NCBI GenBank assembly: GCA_964531025.1
Contig: CAZHDY010000004.1
Location: 73,018 to 137,017, forward strand
Length of the DNA stretch: 64,000 nucleotides
DNA from: CALMEC01 sp964531025
GTDB lineage: Bacteria > Actinomycetota > Thermoleophilia > Miltoncostaeales > Miltoncostaeaceae
Direction of reading: 5' to 3'
Numbering within the stretch: position 1 is the stretch's first letter; the number at the start of each line of letters is the position of its first letter. Below the pieces are notes generated by a model. The model saw nothing but the letters and a program-made list of their open reading frames with translations, did not search any database and was not told where the DNA came from. Both the position numbers and the translations under genes were made by a program. Positions 17,078 through 25,404 of this stretch are shown here, one piece after another.

Positions 17078-18505
17078 TTGCGTCTCCCACGCTCACGTGC
17101 CGTGCTCATCGCCGGCGCCGCCGTGCTCACGGTCGGCGGATCCGTCGCCGTCGCCGGCCGCTACATGGACCGCGACAAGTCGGCAGAACTCAAGTCGAAG
17201 ATCGACTCGAAGGTTCCGAAGAACGTCATCATCCTGATCGGTGACGGGATGGGCGACTCAGAGGTCACCCTCGCCCGCTACTACGCCAAGGGCGCCGACG
17301 GACGACTGAACATGGATCGACTCCCGTTCCGCGGCAGCTCCATCCATTACGTGCTCTCCCCGGGTGCCGGGCCGAACTACGCCCCCAACTACACGGGTGA
17401 CTCCGCTCCCACGGCGACCGCATGGTCCACGGGCAAGCGGACCATCGACGGACGCGTGTCGCAGGGTCCGTCCGAGGCCGTGAACATCCCTGGCTCGAAC
17501 AGCGGCTACACGACCTTCATGGAGATCGCCCACCGCCAGGGCAAGGGCACCGGCAACGTCTCGACGGCCGAGATCACCGATGCCACTCCGGCCGGTCCCA
17601 GCGCCCACATCTCGCAGCGCGGATGCCACGGCCCTGAGGACGCACGGAAGACATGCCCCACCGAGACCAAGGAGGCAGGCGGCCTGGGCTCGATCGCCGA
17701 GCAGCAGGTCGATCAGGGCTTCGATGTCTACCTCGGAGGCGGACGCGCCCGGTACACCCAGAAGGTCACCGAAGGATCCGACACCAACGTCCTCGACGTG
17801 GCACGGACGAAGGGCTACCGCCAGCAGCCGACCACGGCCGCCGAGCTCGCCAAGGTGCGTTCCCTCCGCGGCGGCAAGGTCCTCGGTCTCTTCCACGACA
17901 GCAACATGACCACCGAGTACGCACCGCTGAACGCCACGCCGGAGGGCGCCGGTAGCCCCGACACCGAGTGCGTGACGACCAACCGTCCGGCCAACGAGCC
18001 CTCGCTCTCCGACCTGACGAAGAAGGCGATCGACCTTCTCGACGACAACCGCAAGGGCTTCGTCCTCCAGGTCGAGGGCGCCTCGATCGACAAGCGCGAC
18101 CACGCCGGTGACGTCTGCGGACAGATCGGTGAGACCGTCGCCATGGACGACGCCCTCGGCGTCGCACTCGACTTCCAGAAGAAGAACCCCGACACGCTGG
18201 TCATCGTCACCGCCGACCACGCGCACACGTCGCAGATCATCAACGCCAACCAGAAGCCGGCACCCGGCGCGGCCTACGCCACGCTGAAGACGGTCGACGG
18301 AGCACCGATCCGCGTCGTCTACGGCACCGCCACGCACGGCGGATCGTATGCGCACACGGGAGCACAGGTTCCGGTCTGGGCATCCGGGCCCCGCGCCGCG
18401 GAGGTCCAGGGCACCATCGACCAGACGGACATCTTCCCCGTGCTCAGCACGACCCGCACCTCGGGTCGCGACCACGACCACCGGCACCACTCCAAGGGAC
18501 GGTAG
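17078..18505 (+). CDS. phoA: Alkaline phosphatase, PhoA family
   Basis: A 475-residue exported phosphomonoesterase. It opens with a signal peptide or anchor (RAVLIAGAAVLTVGGSVAVAG). Catalytic elements follow the E. coli PhoA pattern: metal site IILIGDGMGDSEV, nucleophile serine in TGDSAPTATAWSTGKR, ASIDKRDHAGDVCGQ, TADHAHTSQI and THGGSYAHTGAQVPVWASGP. It should release phosphate from organic monoesters outside the membrane. Start is TTG 17078, fixed by AGGAGG ending 5 nt upstream; a nearby ATG at 17073 is out of frame. No obvious Pho box was found upstream. Confidence 0.92.
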   Translation: MRLPRSRAVLIAGAAVLTVGGSVAVAGRYMDRDKSAELKSKIDSKVPKNVIILIGDGMGDSEVTLARYYAKGADGRLNMDRLPFRGSSIHYVLSPGAGPNYAPNYTGDSAPTATAWSTGKRTIDGRVSQGPSEAVNIPGSNSGYTTFMEIAHRQGKGTGNVSTAEITDATPAGPSAHISQRGCHGPEDARKTCPTETKEAGGLGSIAEQQVDQGFDVYLGGGRARYTQKVTEGSDTNVLDVARTKGYRQQPTTAAELAKVRSLRGGKVLGLFHDSNMTTEYAPLNATPEGAGSPDTECVTTNRPANEPSLSDLTKKAIDLLDDNRKGFVLQVEGASIDKRDHAGDVCGQIGETVAMDDALGVALDFQKKNPDTLVIVTADHAHTSQIINANQKPAPGAAYATLKTVDGAPIRVVYGTATHGGSYAHTGAQVPVWASGPRAAEVQGTIDQTDIFPVLSTTRTSGRDHDHRHHSKGR

Positions 18506-18557
18506 CGGCTGCCGCATCTGTTTCATCACCACTCCAGTGACGGAATAGACCGCCCAT

Positions 18558-18597
18558 CGAGAATCGCCTGGATCCACAAAGGTCCAGGCGATTCTCG
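18558..18597. terminator. Strong bidirectional terminator hairpin
   Basis: A perfect 15-bp stem (18558-18572 with 18583-18597, arms CGAGAATCGCCTGGA and its complement) encloses a 10-nt loop. It lies between the convergent phoA gene and the sulfate-transport operon, and can serve both. Confidence 0.8.
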
Positions 18598-18641
18598 GGT
18601 CTGGGGGTCAGGACTCCCGCACGACGGTCATCACAGCAGGC

Positions 18642-19604
18642 TCAGATCCCGCCACCGATGAACTCCGTGACCTCCGGCGCGCGGAGGTAGACGATGTCGC
18701 CCTCACCGATCTCCAGGTGCTCCGCCTCGTGCCGCGCCAGCTGGACGGTGACGGGAGTGCCGTCGGCCTGGATCAGCTCCACCCGCACCTCGAAGCCCAG
18801 GTGTATGAGCCGTGACACCTGTGCCTCCGTCGCATCGGACTCGGGCTGGGTCACGATGGTCAGATCGTGCGGCCGGACGAAACCACCGTTGATCTCGGCG
18901 ACGGGTCCGAGAAAGCCCATGACGAAGCTGGACTCGGGACGCTCGTAGAGGTCGCGTGGACCGCCCACCTGCTCGATCTGACCGTTGTTCAGGAGGACGA
19001 TCTTGTCGGCCAGCTCCATCGCCTCCTCCTGGTCATGGGTCACGAGGACGGTGGTGACATGCACTTCGTCGTGCAGCCGCCGCAGCCAGGCACGAAGCTC
19101 GGTGCGGACGTTGCGGTCCAGTGCGCCGAAGGGTTCGTCCAACAGGAGCACCGACGGTTCGACCGCCAGGGCGCGTGCCAGCGCCATGCGCTGCCGCTGG
19201 CCACCGGAGAGCTGCGACGGGTAGCGCTTGTGGAAGCCGGCCAGGCCGACTACCTCCAGCAGGCGGTCCACCGTCTCCCTGATCTCGTCCTTCGGACGCT
19301 TTCGCACGGTCAGGCCGAAAGCGACGTTGTCGCGCACGGTCATGTGCTTGAAGGCGGCGTAGTGCTGGAAGACGAACCCGACCCCGCGCGAACTGGGCGG
19401 GTGGTTCGTCACGTCGACGCCGGCCAGGCGCACGATGCCCTGATCCGGGGTCTCAAGACCGGCGATCACCCTCAGAAGCGTGGACTTCCCCGAACCGGAC
19501 GGCCCCAGAAGCGCTGTCAGCGAGCCGGAGTCCACCGACAGCGAGACGTCCGTGAGGGCGGCGAAGTCTCCGTAGTTCTTCGAGACGGACTCGACCTCGA
19601 TCAC
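18642..19604 (-). CDS. cysA: Sulfate/thiosulfate ABC transporter ATP-binding protein
   Basis: A 320-residue importer ATPase. Walker A LLGPSGSGKSTLLRV, Q-loop VFQHYAAFKHMTV, signature LSGGQRQRMALARALA and Walker B VLLLDEPFGALD are intact, with the H-loop in VTHDQEEAMELAD. A shortened TOBE-like C-terminal region follows. It powers sulfate uptake by the two permeases encoded upstream; its ATG overlaps the preceding cysW stop by 4 nt. It is the last gene of the four-gene operon and ends at the shared hairpin terminator. Confidence 0.92.
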   Translation of the reverse strand: MIEVESVSKNYGDFAALTDVSLSVDSGSLTALLGPSGSGKSTLLRVIAGLETPDQGIVRLAGVDVTNHPPSSRGVGFVFQHYAAFKHMTVRDNVAFGLTVRKRPKDEIRETVDRLLEVVGLAGFHKRYPSQLSGGQRQRMALARALAVEPSVLLLDEPFGALDRNVRTELRAWLRRLHDEVHVTTVLVTHDQEEAMELADKIVLLNNGQIEQVGGPRDLYERPESSFVMGFLGPVAEINGGFVRPHDLTIVTQPESDATEAQVSRLIHLGFEVRVELIQADGTPVTVQLARHEAEHLEIGEGDIVYLRAPEVTEFIGGGI

Positions 19605-20389
19605 GAGGACTCCCTTCGTCGCTGCAACAGTGTCATTGTGAGGAGAACAGCGAGGGCGATCGCGGCGAGAAGTGCGGAGGCCGCGTATGCCCCGGCGTAG
19701 TTGAAGTTGGTGTACCGATTCTCGACGAGGACCGTCAGCGTCTCGGTCTGTCCGCTGACCTTGCCGCTCACGACGCTGACCGCGCCGAACTCGCCGATGG
19801 CACGGGCGGTGGCGAGCACGATTCCGTAGGTGAGCCCCCAGCGGATGGAGGGAAGCGTGATGCGACGGAACGACTGCAAGCGCGACGCTCCCAGCGTGGA
19901 GGCCGCCTGCTCCTGATCCGTACCGACCTCGCGCAGCACCGGCACCACCTCACGCACCACGAAGGGGACACACACGAAGATCGTCGCGAGCACGATCCCC
20001 GGGAACGAGAAGATCACCTGGATGCCGAATGTGGCGAGCGTATCGCCGAACCACCCGTCCTCCCCGTAGACCAATACAAGGGCTAGGCCCACCACGACCG
20101 GCGATATGGCGAAGGGCAGGTCGATGATGCCCTCGATGAGCTTCTTCCCCGGCACCCGTCCGCGCACCAGCATGAGGGCGGTGAGAACCCCGAAGATGGC
20201 GTTGAGGGGCACGGCGATCGCGGCCACCAGGATGGTGAGCCAGAAGGCGTGGACGGCCGCCGGCGTGGTGATGCTCTTCCAGACCTCCGTCGGACCCGGC
20301 TCGAAGGTCTTGAAGAAGATGAAGCCGACCGGAACCAGGAGCACGACAGCGACATAGACGAGCACCATCCATCGGAGCGCGTGCTTCAT
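19601..20389 (-). CDS. cysW: Sulfate ABC transporter permease CysW
   Basis: A 262-residue inner-membrane permease with about six helices. The cytoplasmic EAA loop, which docks the ATPase, is visible as EQAASTLGASRLQSFRRITL. The helix region LIEGIIDLPFAISPVVVGLA is typical of CysW/CysT proteins. It pairs with the other permease and overlaps both neighbours by 4 nt, so the operon is translationally coupled throughout. Confidence 0.92.
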   Translation of the reverse strand: MKHALRWMVLVYVAVVLLVPVGFIFFKTFEPGPTEVWKSITTPAAVHAFWLTILVAAIAVPLNAIFGVLTALMLVRGRVPGKKLIEGIIDLPFAISPVVVGLALVLVYGEDGWFGDTLATFGIQVIFSFPGIVLATIFVCVPFVVREVVPVLREVGTDQEQAASTLGASRLQSFRRITLPSIRWGLTYGIVLATARAIGEFGAVSVVSGKVSGQTETLTVLVENRYTNFNYAGAYAASALLAAIALAVLLTMTLLQRRRESS

Positions 20390-21213
20390 TCGTGGTCCTC
20401 CGCGTTTCCGACGACCCGCTTCTCGATGAACCTCATGCCGACGAGGACCACAAGCGACAGGACGAGCAGGACAACGGATACCGAGGCCGCACCCATGGGG
20501 TTGTCGGATTCGATCTGCTTGAAGATGAAGACCGACGCCACCTGGGTGTCGAACGGGATGTTCCCGGAGATCAGGATCAGCGAACCGAACTCTCCCACCG
20601 CCCGGGCGAACGTAAGGGCGCTACCCGAGATGATGGCGGGCACGAGGCTCGGCAGGATCACCCGCCGGAAGGTGGTGAACGGCCCGGCGCCGAGCGACGA
20701 AGCCGCCTCCTCCACCTCACGGTCGAGCTCGAGGAGCACCGGCTGGACGGCGCGCACGCAGAACGGCAGGGTGACGAAGACGAGCGCCAGCAGCACGGCC
20801 CACTTGGTGTAGGCCACCGCATCGCCGTAGAGCGCGAGCATCGTGATACCGGCCACGATCGTGGGGAGGGCGAACGGCAGATCGAGCAGCGCGTTCAGGA
20901 TCCTCTTGCCAGGGAAGTCGTCGCGCACCATGACCCATGCGGTCATGGTGCCCATCACGGCGTTGATGGCCGTGACCACCAGGGAGATCCAGATGGTGAA
21001 GATGAGCGCCGACCGCCCCTGACGCGAGAAGGCCGCGTCGAAGAACTCGCCGAAACCGCCACCGAAGGCCTTCACGACCACGGCGGCCAGCGGGAGGAGG
21101 ACGATGATCGACAGCCACAGCGTGGTGATACCCAGCCCGAGCGGGCCGGCACCGAAGTCGGCGGCGGGTCGCACCCGCCGCCGACGACGTGACTCAGACG
21201 AGGCGAGCGTCAT
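20386..21213 (-). CDS. cysT: Sulfate ABC transporter permease CysT
   Basis: A 275-residue permease. The EAA loop reads EEAASSLGAGPFTTFRRVIL, and NALLDLPFALPTIVAGITM is the conserved membrane segment. A basic N-terminus (SRRRRRVRPAAD) precedes the first helix. It forms the sulfate channel with CysW. The ATG overlaps the stop of the upstream binding-protein gene by 4 nt (ATGA). Confidence 0.92.
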   Translation of the reverse strand: MTLASSESRRRRRVRPAADFGAGPLGLGITTLWLSIIVLLPLAAVVVKAFGGGFGEFFDAAFSRQGRSALIFTIWISLVVTAINAVMGTMTAWVMVRDDFPGKRILNALLDLPFALPTIVAGITMLALYGDAVAYTKWAVLLALVFVTLPFCVRAVQPVLLELDREVEEAASSLGAGPFTTFRRVILPSLVPAIISGSALTFARAVGEFGSLILISGNIPFDTQVASVFIFKQIESDNPMGAASVSVVLLVLSLVVLVGMRFIEKRVVGNAEDHE

Positions 21214-22211
21214 TTGGCGGTCGAGACCCCCGCGCGCTCTTCGATCTTGGCGATCGAACCGTCCTTCGGATCGAACAGATCCTTGTCGACCTTCTCCCAG
21301 CCCCCGAGGTCACCGATGGTGAGGAGCTCGGACGGCGTCGGGAACTTGTCCGCGTTCGCCTTCAGGACCGTCTCGTTGACGGGACGGTAGCCCCAGTTGG
21401 CGAAGAGCTGCTGCGCCTCGTCGCCCAGGACGAAGTCGATGAACTTCTGGGCCGACTCGGACGCCGCCTTCGTGGCCGCGATGTTGATGTCGATGCGGAT
21501 GGTCTTGTCCGGGATCACGTACTCGACCTTCTCGCCCTTCTTCTGTGCCGTGATGGCCTCGTACTCGTACGAGAGCAGCACGTCGCCCTTGCCCGAGGTG
21601 AACGTCTGAAGCGCCTCGCGACCCGACTTCGGCTGGACCTTGACGTGATCGTGGATGAGCTTCTCGACGTAGTCAAGACCGCCGTACGAGTATGCGCCCA
21701 GCAGGTTCCACTTGGCAGCACCCGAGGTGAACGGGTTCGGCGTGAGCACCTCGACCCCCGGCTTCAGGAGGTCGTCCCATGTCGTGATGTTCTTGGGGTT
21801 GCCCTCACGGACGATGAACGAGACCACCGACGTCGTGACCTGCCCCTTGTTGGGGTTGTCCTGCCAGGCGGCGTCGAGAAGATCCGCCTTCACCAGGCGC
21901 GTCATGTCCGGCTCGATCGAGAAACTGACCACGTCGGCCTTGAGACCCGCCGCCACGGCGCGACTCTGGTCGCCGGATGCTCCGAAGGACGTGCTGACGG
22001 AGACACCCTTCCCATCGTCGGTCGTGTTGAACGCCGGGATGATCTCGTCGTAGACCACCTGCGGGGTCGAGTACGCGACGAGGGAGACGCTGCCTCCGGA
22101 GCCGTCGGCCGACGTCCGGGCTCCCTCGGTGTCGTCGGAGGCCCCACCGCAGCCCGCCATCATCAGCGCGGCGGCGACCGCGGTAAGCCCCAGCAGTGAA
22201 ACCCTTTTCAT
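21210..22211 (-). CDS. Sulfate-binding lipoprotein of the ABC transporter
   Basis: A 333-residue periplasmic-type binding protein tethered as a lipoprotein: signal MKRVSLLGLTAVAAALMMAG followed by the lipobox Cys. Family motifs include SYGASGDQ-like SFGASGDQSRAVAAGL, VLTPNPFTSGAAKWN and DVLLSYEYEA. It captures sulfate or thiosulfate and hands it to CysT/CysW. Start ATG 22211 has GAGGTG upstream; an in-frame ATG at 22226 is less likely. First gene of the operon. Confidence 0.9.
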   Translation of the reverse strand: MKRVSLLGLTAVAAALMMAGCGGASDDTEGARTSADGSGGSVSLVAYSTPQVVYDEIIPAFNTTDDGKGVSVSTSFGASGDQSRAVAAGLKADVVSFSIEPDMTRLVKADLLDAAWQDNPNKGQVTTSVVSFIVREGNPKNITTWDDLLKPGVEVLTPNPFTSGAAKWNLLGAYSYGGLDYVEKLIHDHVKVQPKSGREALQTFTSGKGDVLLSYEYEAITAQKKGEKVEYVIPDKTIRIDINIAATKAASESAQKFIDFVLGDEAQQLFANWGYRPVNETVLKANADKFPTPSELLTIGDLGGWEKVDKDLFDPKDGSIAKIEERAGVSTAK

Positions 22212-22554
22212 CGGCAAACACCTCATTCCCACTTCGAATAACTGGATTTGACTCGCGCACCATAGCGCATTCTCCACTGTGTTTGTCGGCATAGTCCGAA
22301 TTCCCCGTCGGATATGACTGACACCGAGCAAGAAATACCTGCTTATCAGCGTCTTCTGACGGTCAAACCCGATCGGCAAAGTAGGCAATTCGATGAGGAT
22401 TTCTCCATGATCGGGGTGCGGACGCCCCATCCCGCAACGAACAAACGCGCGGCGATGCCCTGCCCGAAACCGGTCCTCGAGGCCCGCCGTCTGTTGACCG
22501 GGCCGACACCACGGCTATCGTTTGCGCAGCATCCACGACCCTGAGGAGCCGACC
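22212..22554. other. Long intergenic region upstream of the sulfate operon
   Basis: These 343 bases are less GC-rich than the surroundings and contain no convincing gene. The sulfate operon promoter must lie here, reading left. A short inverted repeat TCCGA-(9 nt)-TCGGA is seen near 22297-22315 and could be an operator. On the right side, TTGACC (22494-22499) and TATCGT (22516-22521) with 16-bp spacing form a likely promoter for the small gene at 22555. I recognise no riboswitch. Confidence 0.45.
22494..22521 (+). promoter_or_regulatory. Sigma-70-like promoter of the small basic protein
   Basis: TTGACC and TATCGT with a 16-bp spacer stand 33 bp upstream of the GTG start at 22555. Confidence 0.45.
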
Positions 22555-22752
22555 GTGAAGCTGCGTCTCGCCGCATGGCTATCCCCCCGCATCCCCGGTC
22601 CGCTGCGACGGTTCATCCTGCGACGGGTGCTGCGGCGTCAGGGGCTCGGGCGACAACGGGTGAAGGCGGTACTCCCCACCATCGACGCCATCGCCGGTAA
22701 CCGGGCGATCATGCGCGCAATCTCTCGCGCCATCCGGCGATTCCGCCGGTAG
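22555..22752 (+). CDS. Small highly basic protein of unknown function
   Basis: A 65-residue, arginine-rich protein (LRRFILRRVLRRQGLGRQRV, ending SRAIRRFRR). GTG 22555 has GAGGAG 6 nt upstream, and a sigma-70-like promoter precedes it, so it is probably expressed. The C-terminal half could form an amphipathic helix that binds nucleic acid or membrane. It converges with the SigB-type gene, 18 nt away. No family recognised. Confidence 0.6.
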   Translation: MKLRLAAWLSPRIPGPLRRFILRRVLRRQGLGRQRVKAVLPTIDAIAGNRAIMRAISRAIRRFRR

Positions 22753-22770
22753 GAGTGTCGCCGACGCGGA

Positions 22771-23547
22771 TCAGTGGAGCGCGAGGCCGGCGCCTGCCGC
22801 AGCCGCCGCGTCAGGCGCGCCGATCTGAGATCGGAGTAGACGCAGCGTCTTCGTCAGCAGGCGCGACACATGCATCTGCGAGATCCCCAGGCGGACGCCG
22901 ATCTCCGATTGGGACAACCCCATCGAGAAACGCAGGATCAGGATCCGACGTTCACGGACCGGCAGACGTGCCAACGCATCCCCGAGCAGAGCACGTCCCT
23001 CCGCCGATGCGAATCCCGGCTCCTCGAACAGCACGTCCGCCACGATGTCCTCTCCGTCCGGATCCTCCGTCACGAGAGGCGCAGCCCGATATGCGCCGCC
23101 CACGGCGAGCGCCTCGAGCACCTCGCTCTCGCTGAGCCCGCAGCGCTCGGTGAGCTCCGCCACCGAGGGGCTGCGATGGAGGGTCGCGGTCAGATCGTCA
23201 ACGGCGCGCGTCACCTCGGCGTTCGCCTCCTGAAGTCCCCGCGGAACACGCACCGCCCACATGCGATCCCGGAAGTGCCGCCGGATCTCCCCGATGATCG
23301 TCGGCGTGGCGAAGCTGGGGAACGCGACACCACGACCGGGATCGAAACGGTCGACGGCCTTGATCAGCCCGATCATCCCGACCTGGATGAGGTCGTCGAG
23401 CGTCTCGCCGCGGTCGGCATAGCGCCGGGCCAGGCTCTTGACGAGGCCCATGTGGGCGACGATGCGCTCATCACGGCTCGAAGCGTCCGCCGAACCTCCG
23501 GCGGACCCACGATCGGATACCCCAGGGTCATGGTGAGCCGTGTGCAT
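22771..23547 (-). CDS. SigB/SigF-type general stress sigma factor
   Basis: A 258-residue sigma factor with regions 2, 3 and 4. Region 2 is AHMGLVKSLARRYADRGETL with DDLIQVGMIGLIKAVDRFDP; region 3 holds TATLHRSPSVAELTERCGLS; region 4 is LPVRERRILILRFSMGLSQS then GVRLGISQMHVSRLL. The group (SigB/SigF) drives stress or sporulation-like regulons and is held by an RsbW-type kinase. Such a kinase gene lies divergently 180 bp away. ATG 23547 is chosen over an upstream in-frame ATG because the added residues look non-coding. Confidence 0.9.
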   Translation of the reverse strand: MHTAHHDPGVSDRGSAGGSADASSRDERIVAHMGLVKSLARRYADRGETLDDLIQVGMIGLIKAVDRFDPGRGVAFPSFATPTIIGEIRRHFRDRMWAVRVPRGLQEANAEVTRAVDDLTATLHRSPSVAELTERCGLSESEVLEALAVGGAYRAAPLVTEDPDGEDIVADVLFEEPGFASAEGRALLGDALARLPVRERRILILRFSMGLSQSEIGVRLGISQMHVSRLLTKTLRLLRSQIGAPDAAAAAGAGLALH

Positions 23548-23616
23548 CGCACCGCCCGATCGAACGTCCTCACCGGACGCTACCGGACGATCGGCGGCGT
23601 GGGAACACAACCGGGG

Positions 23617-23642
23617 GTTTGAGGCCGCACGAATGGGGGTAG
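23617..23642 (+). promoter_or_regulatory. SigB-like promoter of the anti-sigma operon
   Basis: GTTTGA (23617-23622), a 14-bp spacer and GGGTAG (23637-23642) match the classic SigB consensus (GTTT-AA, 12-14 bp, GGGTAT) described in Bacillus. It reads toward the RsbW-like gene 84 bp downstream, suggesting that the sigma factor drives its own antagonist. Confidence 0.55.
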
Positions 23643-23726
23643 CCCCCGACCAGACGGCGGTGGGTCCGCCACGAAGCGGTCGTCCACACCGTCCGCCCCT
23701 CCGATCGCACCGAGAGGTCGTCTCTC

Positions 23727-24143
23727 ATGGAGGCCCCGCTGGTCCTCATGAACATCCCCGCCGACGCCGAGTCCATCTCGGTGGTCCGGCACGCCATGGC
23801 GGGTGTCGCCACCATCGACGACTGGGATCCCGTGTTCCTGACGGATGTGAACGTCGCCGTCACGGAGGCATGCGAGAACGCCGTCCTGCACGGCTTCCCG
23901 CACGGGAATCCGGGAACCGTCTCCATCGGTGTCTACGTCGACGATGACGACATCGTGGTCCGCGTCGCCGACGACGGAGACGGGTTCCCGTCCGTGGACG
24001 CCCGTGACGACCAGGCGAGGGAGGGACTTGGCGTGATGCTCATGCTGACCCTGTCCGACGATCTTGCGATCTCGTCCCCGCCGGGCGGCCCGACCGAACT
24101 CACGATGAGGTTCCACGCCGCACGGATCGACGACGCCCCGTGA
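23727..24143 (+). CDS. RsbW-like anti-sigma serine kinase
   Basis: A 138-residue GHKL-fold kinase. The N-box LTDVNVAVTEACENAVLHGF supplies catalytic Glu and Asn, the G1 box is VRVADDGDGFP, and the G2 region is EGLGVMLMLTLSDD. Such proteins bind SigB-type factors and phosphorylate an anti-anti-sigma factor. The divergent SigB-type gene is the obvious partner; no RsbV-like antagonist is seen nearby. It overlaps the next gene by 4 nt (GTGA). Confidence 0.87.
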   Translation: MEAPLVLMNIPADAESISVVRHAMAGVATIDDWDPVFLTDVNVAVTEACENAVLHGFPHGNPGTVSIGVYVDDDDIVVRVADDGDGFPSVDARDDQAREGLGVMLMLTLSDDLAISSPPGGPTELTMRFHAARIDDAP

Positions 24144-24526
24144 TCCGGATGCGATTCGAGATGGCGTCACCGTCTGTCGCACAGGCGATCCTTCCCCGCG
24201 TCGTGGCGGCGATGGGCGCCCGAGCGGATCTGTCCGTGGACGACATCCGCGAGTGCATCGCGGTCGTGGACACCGTTCTCGCCGGCATGACCGGAGGCGT
24301 CGTCCGACCGGGCGTGGCCGTGCTTCCGGGCGGTCTCGAGGTACATGTGGGGCCGTGGACACCGCCTGAGCGCACAGATGGGGCGGCGATCGATCCGGTG
24401 GCGCGGATCGCCGCACTGCTGTGTCGTCCGGATCCACCACGGGACACCTCAGGCGCGACCCATCGCCCTTGGGGCATCCCACCGTGGACGCCCCCGGATG
24501 CCGACGTGCAGCCCCCGGAGCTGTAG
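24140..24526 (+). CDS. Degenerate RsbW-like (pseudokinase) protein
   Basis: A 128-residue protein coupled to the anti-sigma kinase by a GTGA overlap. Its first half mirrors the start of an RsbW fold: MRFEMASPSVAQAILPRVVA, then LSVDDIRECIAVVDTVLAGM where the N-box helix should be. The Glu/Asn ATP-binding residues are absent (VDTVL replaces the usual EACTNA). A short beta segment VAVLPGGLEVHVGPW follows, then a proline-rich tail. It may be a non-catalytic partner of the kinase. This is my structural inference from pattern alone. Confidence 0.55.
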   Translation: MIRMRFEMASPSVAQAILPRVVAAMGARADLSVDDIRECIAVVDTVLAGMTGGVVRPGVAVLPGGLEVHVGPWTPPERTDGAAIDPVARIAALLCRPDPPRDTSGATHRPWGIPPWTPPDADVQPPEL

Positions 24527-24714
24527 CGGAACGGGGCGACGTGTCGAAGGGACCCCTCGGGTGGAACAGAGGGCGGGGAGTGTGACATCGTTGCCGTGAG
24601 GCGCGCGCACGACTCGCCGTGACGGGCGCACACATCGGCTCAGGCAGCCCACGGGACAGTGGTTCGCCGCATCGTCCACCGGGTCCGTCCTCGGCCAGAG
24701 ATTGGAGGATGCAC

Positions 24715-25176
24715 ATGACACCGACACCGCTTGCCAAGAGCCTGGACCAGGCTGTCGAGTTCGGACGGGCCGTCGCTCCGGTCGCCCAGCGTGCGCTCAA
24801 GGATCCCGAGGTCCGCAAGGCGCTCACTGCGACCGCCGTCCAGGCACGCGCGCTCTACGACGACGCGCGCCGTGACTCGTCCGCCAAGCTGGGAAGCCGA
24901 CTCGCGCGCGACAGACGATTCCAGGAGGACCTGGGCGAACTCGTCCGTAATGCGGCCGACACCGTCGACCAGGCGCGCACCCCGAAGAGGCACCGCTTCC
25001 GCCGCTTCCTGCTTTGGGTCGGTGCTCTGGGCGGAGCCGCCTTCGTCGCGGTGAAGTTCCTGAAGGGCCGTGCACCCGAGGGCGAGCCGACCGCCACGAA
25101 CCCGGCGAGCGTGTCACCCAACGGCGTGGCCCACAGCCCCGCCGAGCCGGGCTCGGAGTACGCCTCGCACTCGTAG
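24715..25176 (+). CDS. Alpha-helical membrane-associated protein, unknown function
   Basis: A 153-residue protein. Residues 1-90 look helical and charged (QAVEFGRAVAPVAQRALKDP, LGSRLARDRRFQEDLGELV). One membrane segment follows (RFLLWVGALGGAAFVAVKFL), then a low-complexity Pro/Ser/Asn tail. GGAGG sits directly against an upstream ATG at 24709, so the second ATG at 24715 (6-nt spacing) is preferred. Its position after the SigB/RsbW locus could make it a stress gene, but nothing proves it. A strong hairpin follows. Confidence 0.65.
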   Translation: MTPTPLAKSLDQAVEFGRAVAPVAQRALKDPEVRKALTATAVQARALYDDARRDSSAKLGSRLARDRRFQEDLGELVRNAADTVDQARTPKRHRFRRFLLWVGALGGAAFVAVKFLKGRAPEGEPTATNPASVSPNGVAHSPAEPGSEYASHS

Positions 25177-25191
25177 TCGCGGTTGAAGATC

Positions 25192-25219
25192 CCGGGGCGA
25201 CTCACGCGGGTCGCCCCGG
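25192..25219. terminator. Terminator hairpin
   Basis: CCGGGGCGAC (25192-25201) pairs perfectly with GTCGCCCCGG (25210-25219) around an 8-nt loop, just after the helical-protein gene and facing the relic frame on the other strand. No strong U-tract. Confidence 0.6.
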
Positions 25220-25234
25220 TCGATCCCCGCTCGA

Positions 25235-25390
25235 TCACACCAGCACGAGCGACTCCATGCGCGCGTAGCCGGCCTCCATGCCGTCGACCATTCCTGTCCC
25301 CAGGATGGTGTCGCGGAGCTCCTCGCTCAGACGCGTGGTGACGAGCACGAGCAGCGTGCCCGCCACATCCCTCTGAAGTACGCCGACTCC
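25235..25390 (-). pseudogene. C-terminal remnant of an AHSA1/SRPBCC-family gene
   Basis: The minus strand here reads LVLVTTRLSEELRDTILGTG then MVDGMEAGYARMESLVLV and a stop at 25235-25237. That is the typical C-terminal helix of AHSA1-like START-fold proteins (SEExRDAxLxTGMxDGMxxSYxRLExLL). No N-terminal SRPBCC strands precede it; instead the forward TfoX-like gene begins at 25405. I read it as a truncated relic about 50 codons long. Confidence 0.55.
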
Positions 25391-25404
25391 GTACGCTCTC
25401 CCCC

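Noticed and set aside
22212..22554. Possible riboswitch upstream of the sulfate operon
   Set aside because: No SAM-type or other known aptamer core could be recognised; only short inverted repeats.
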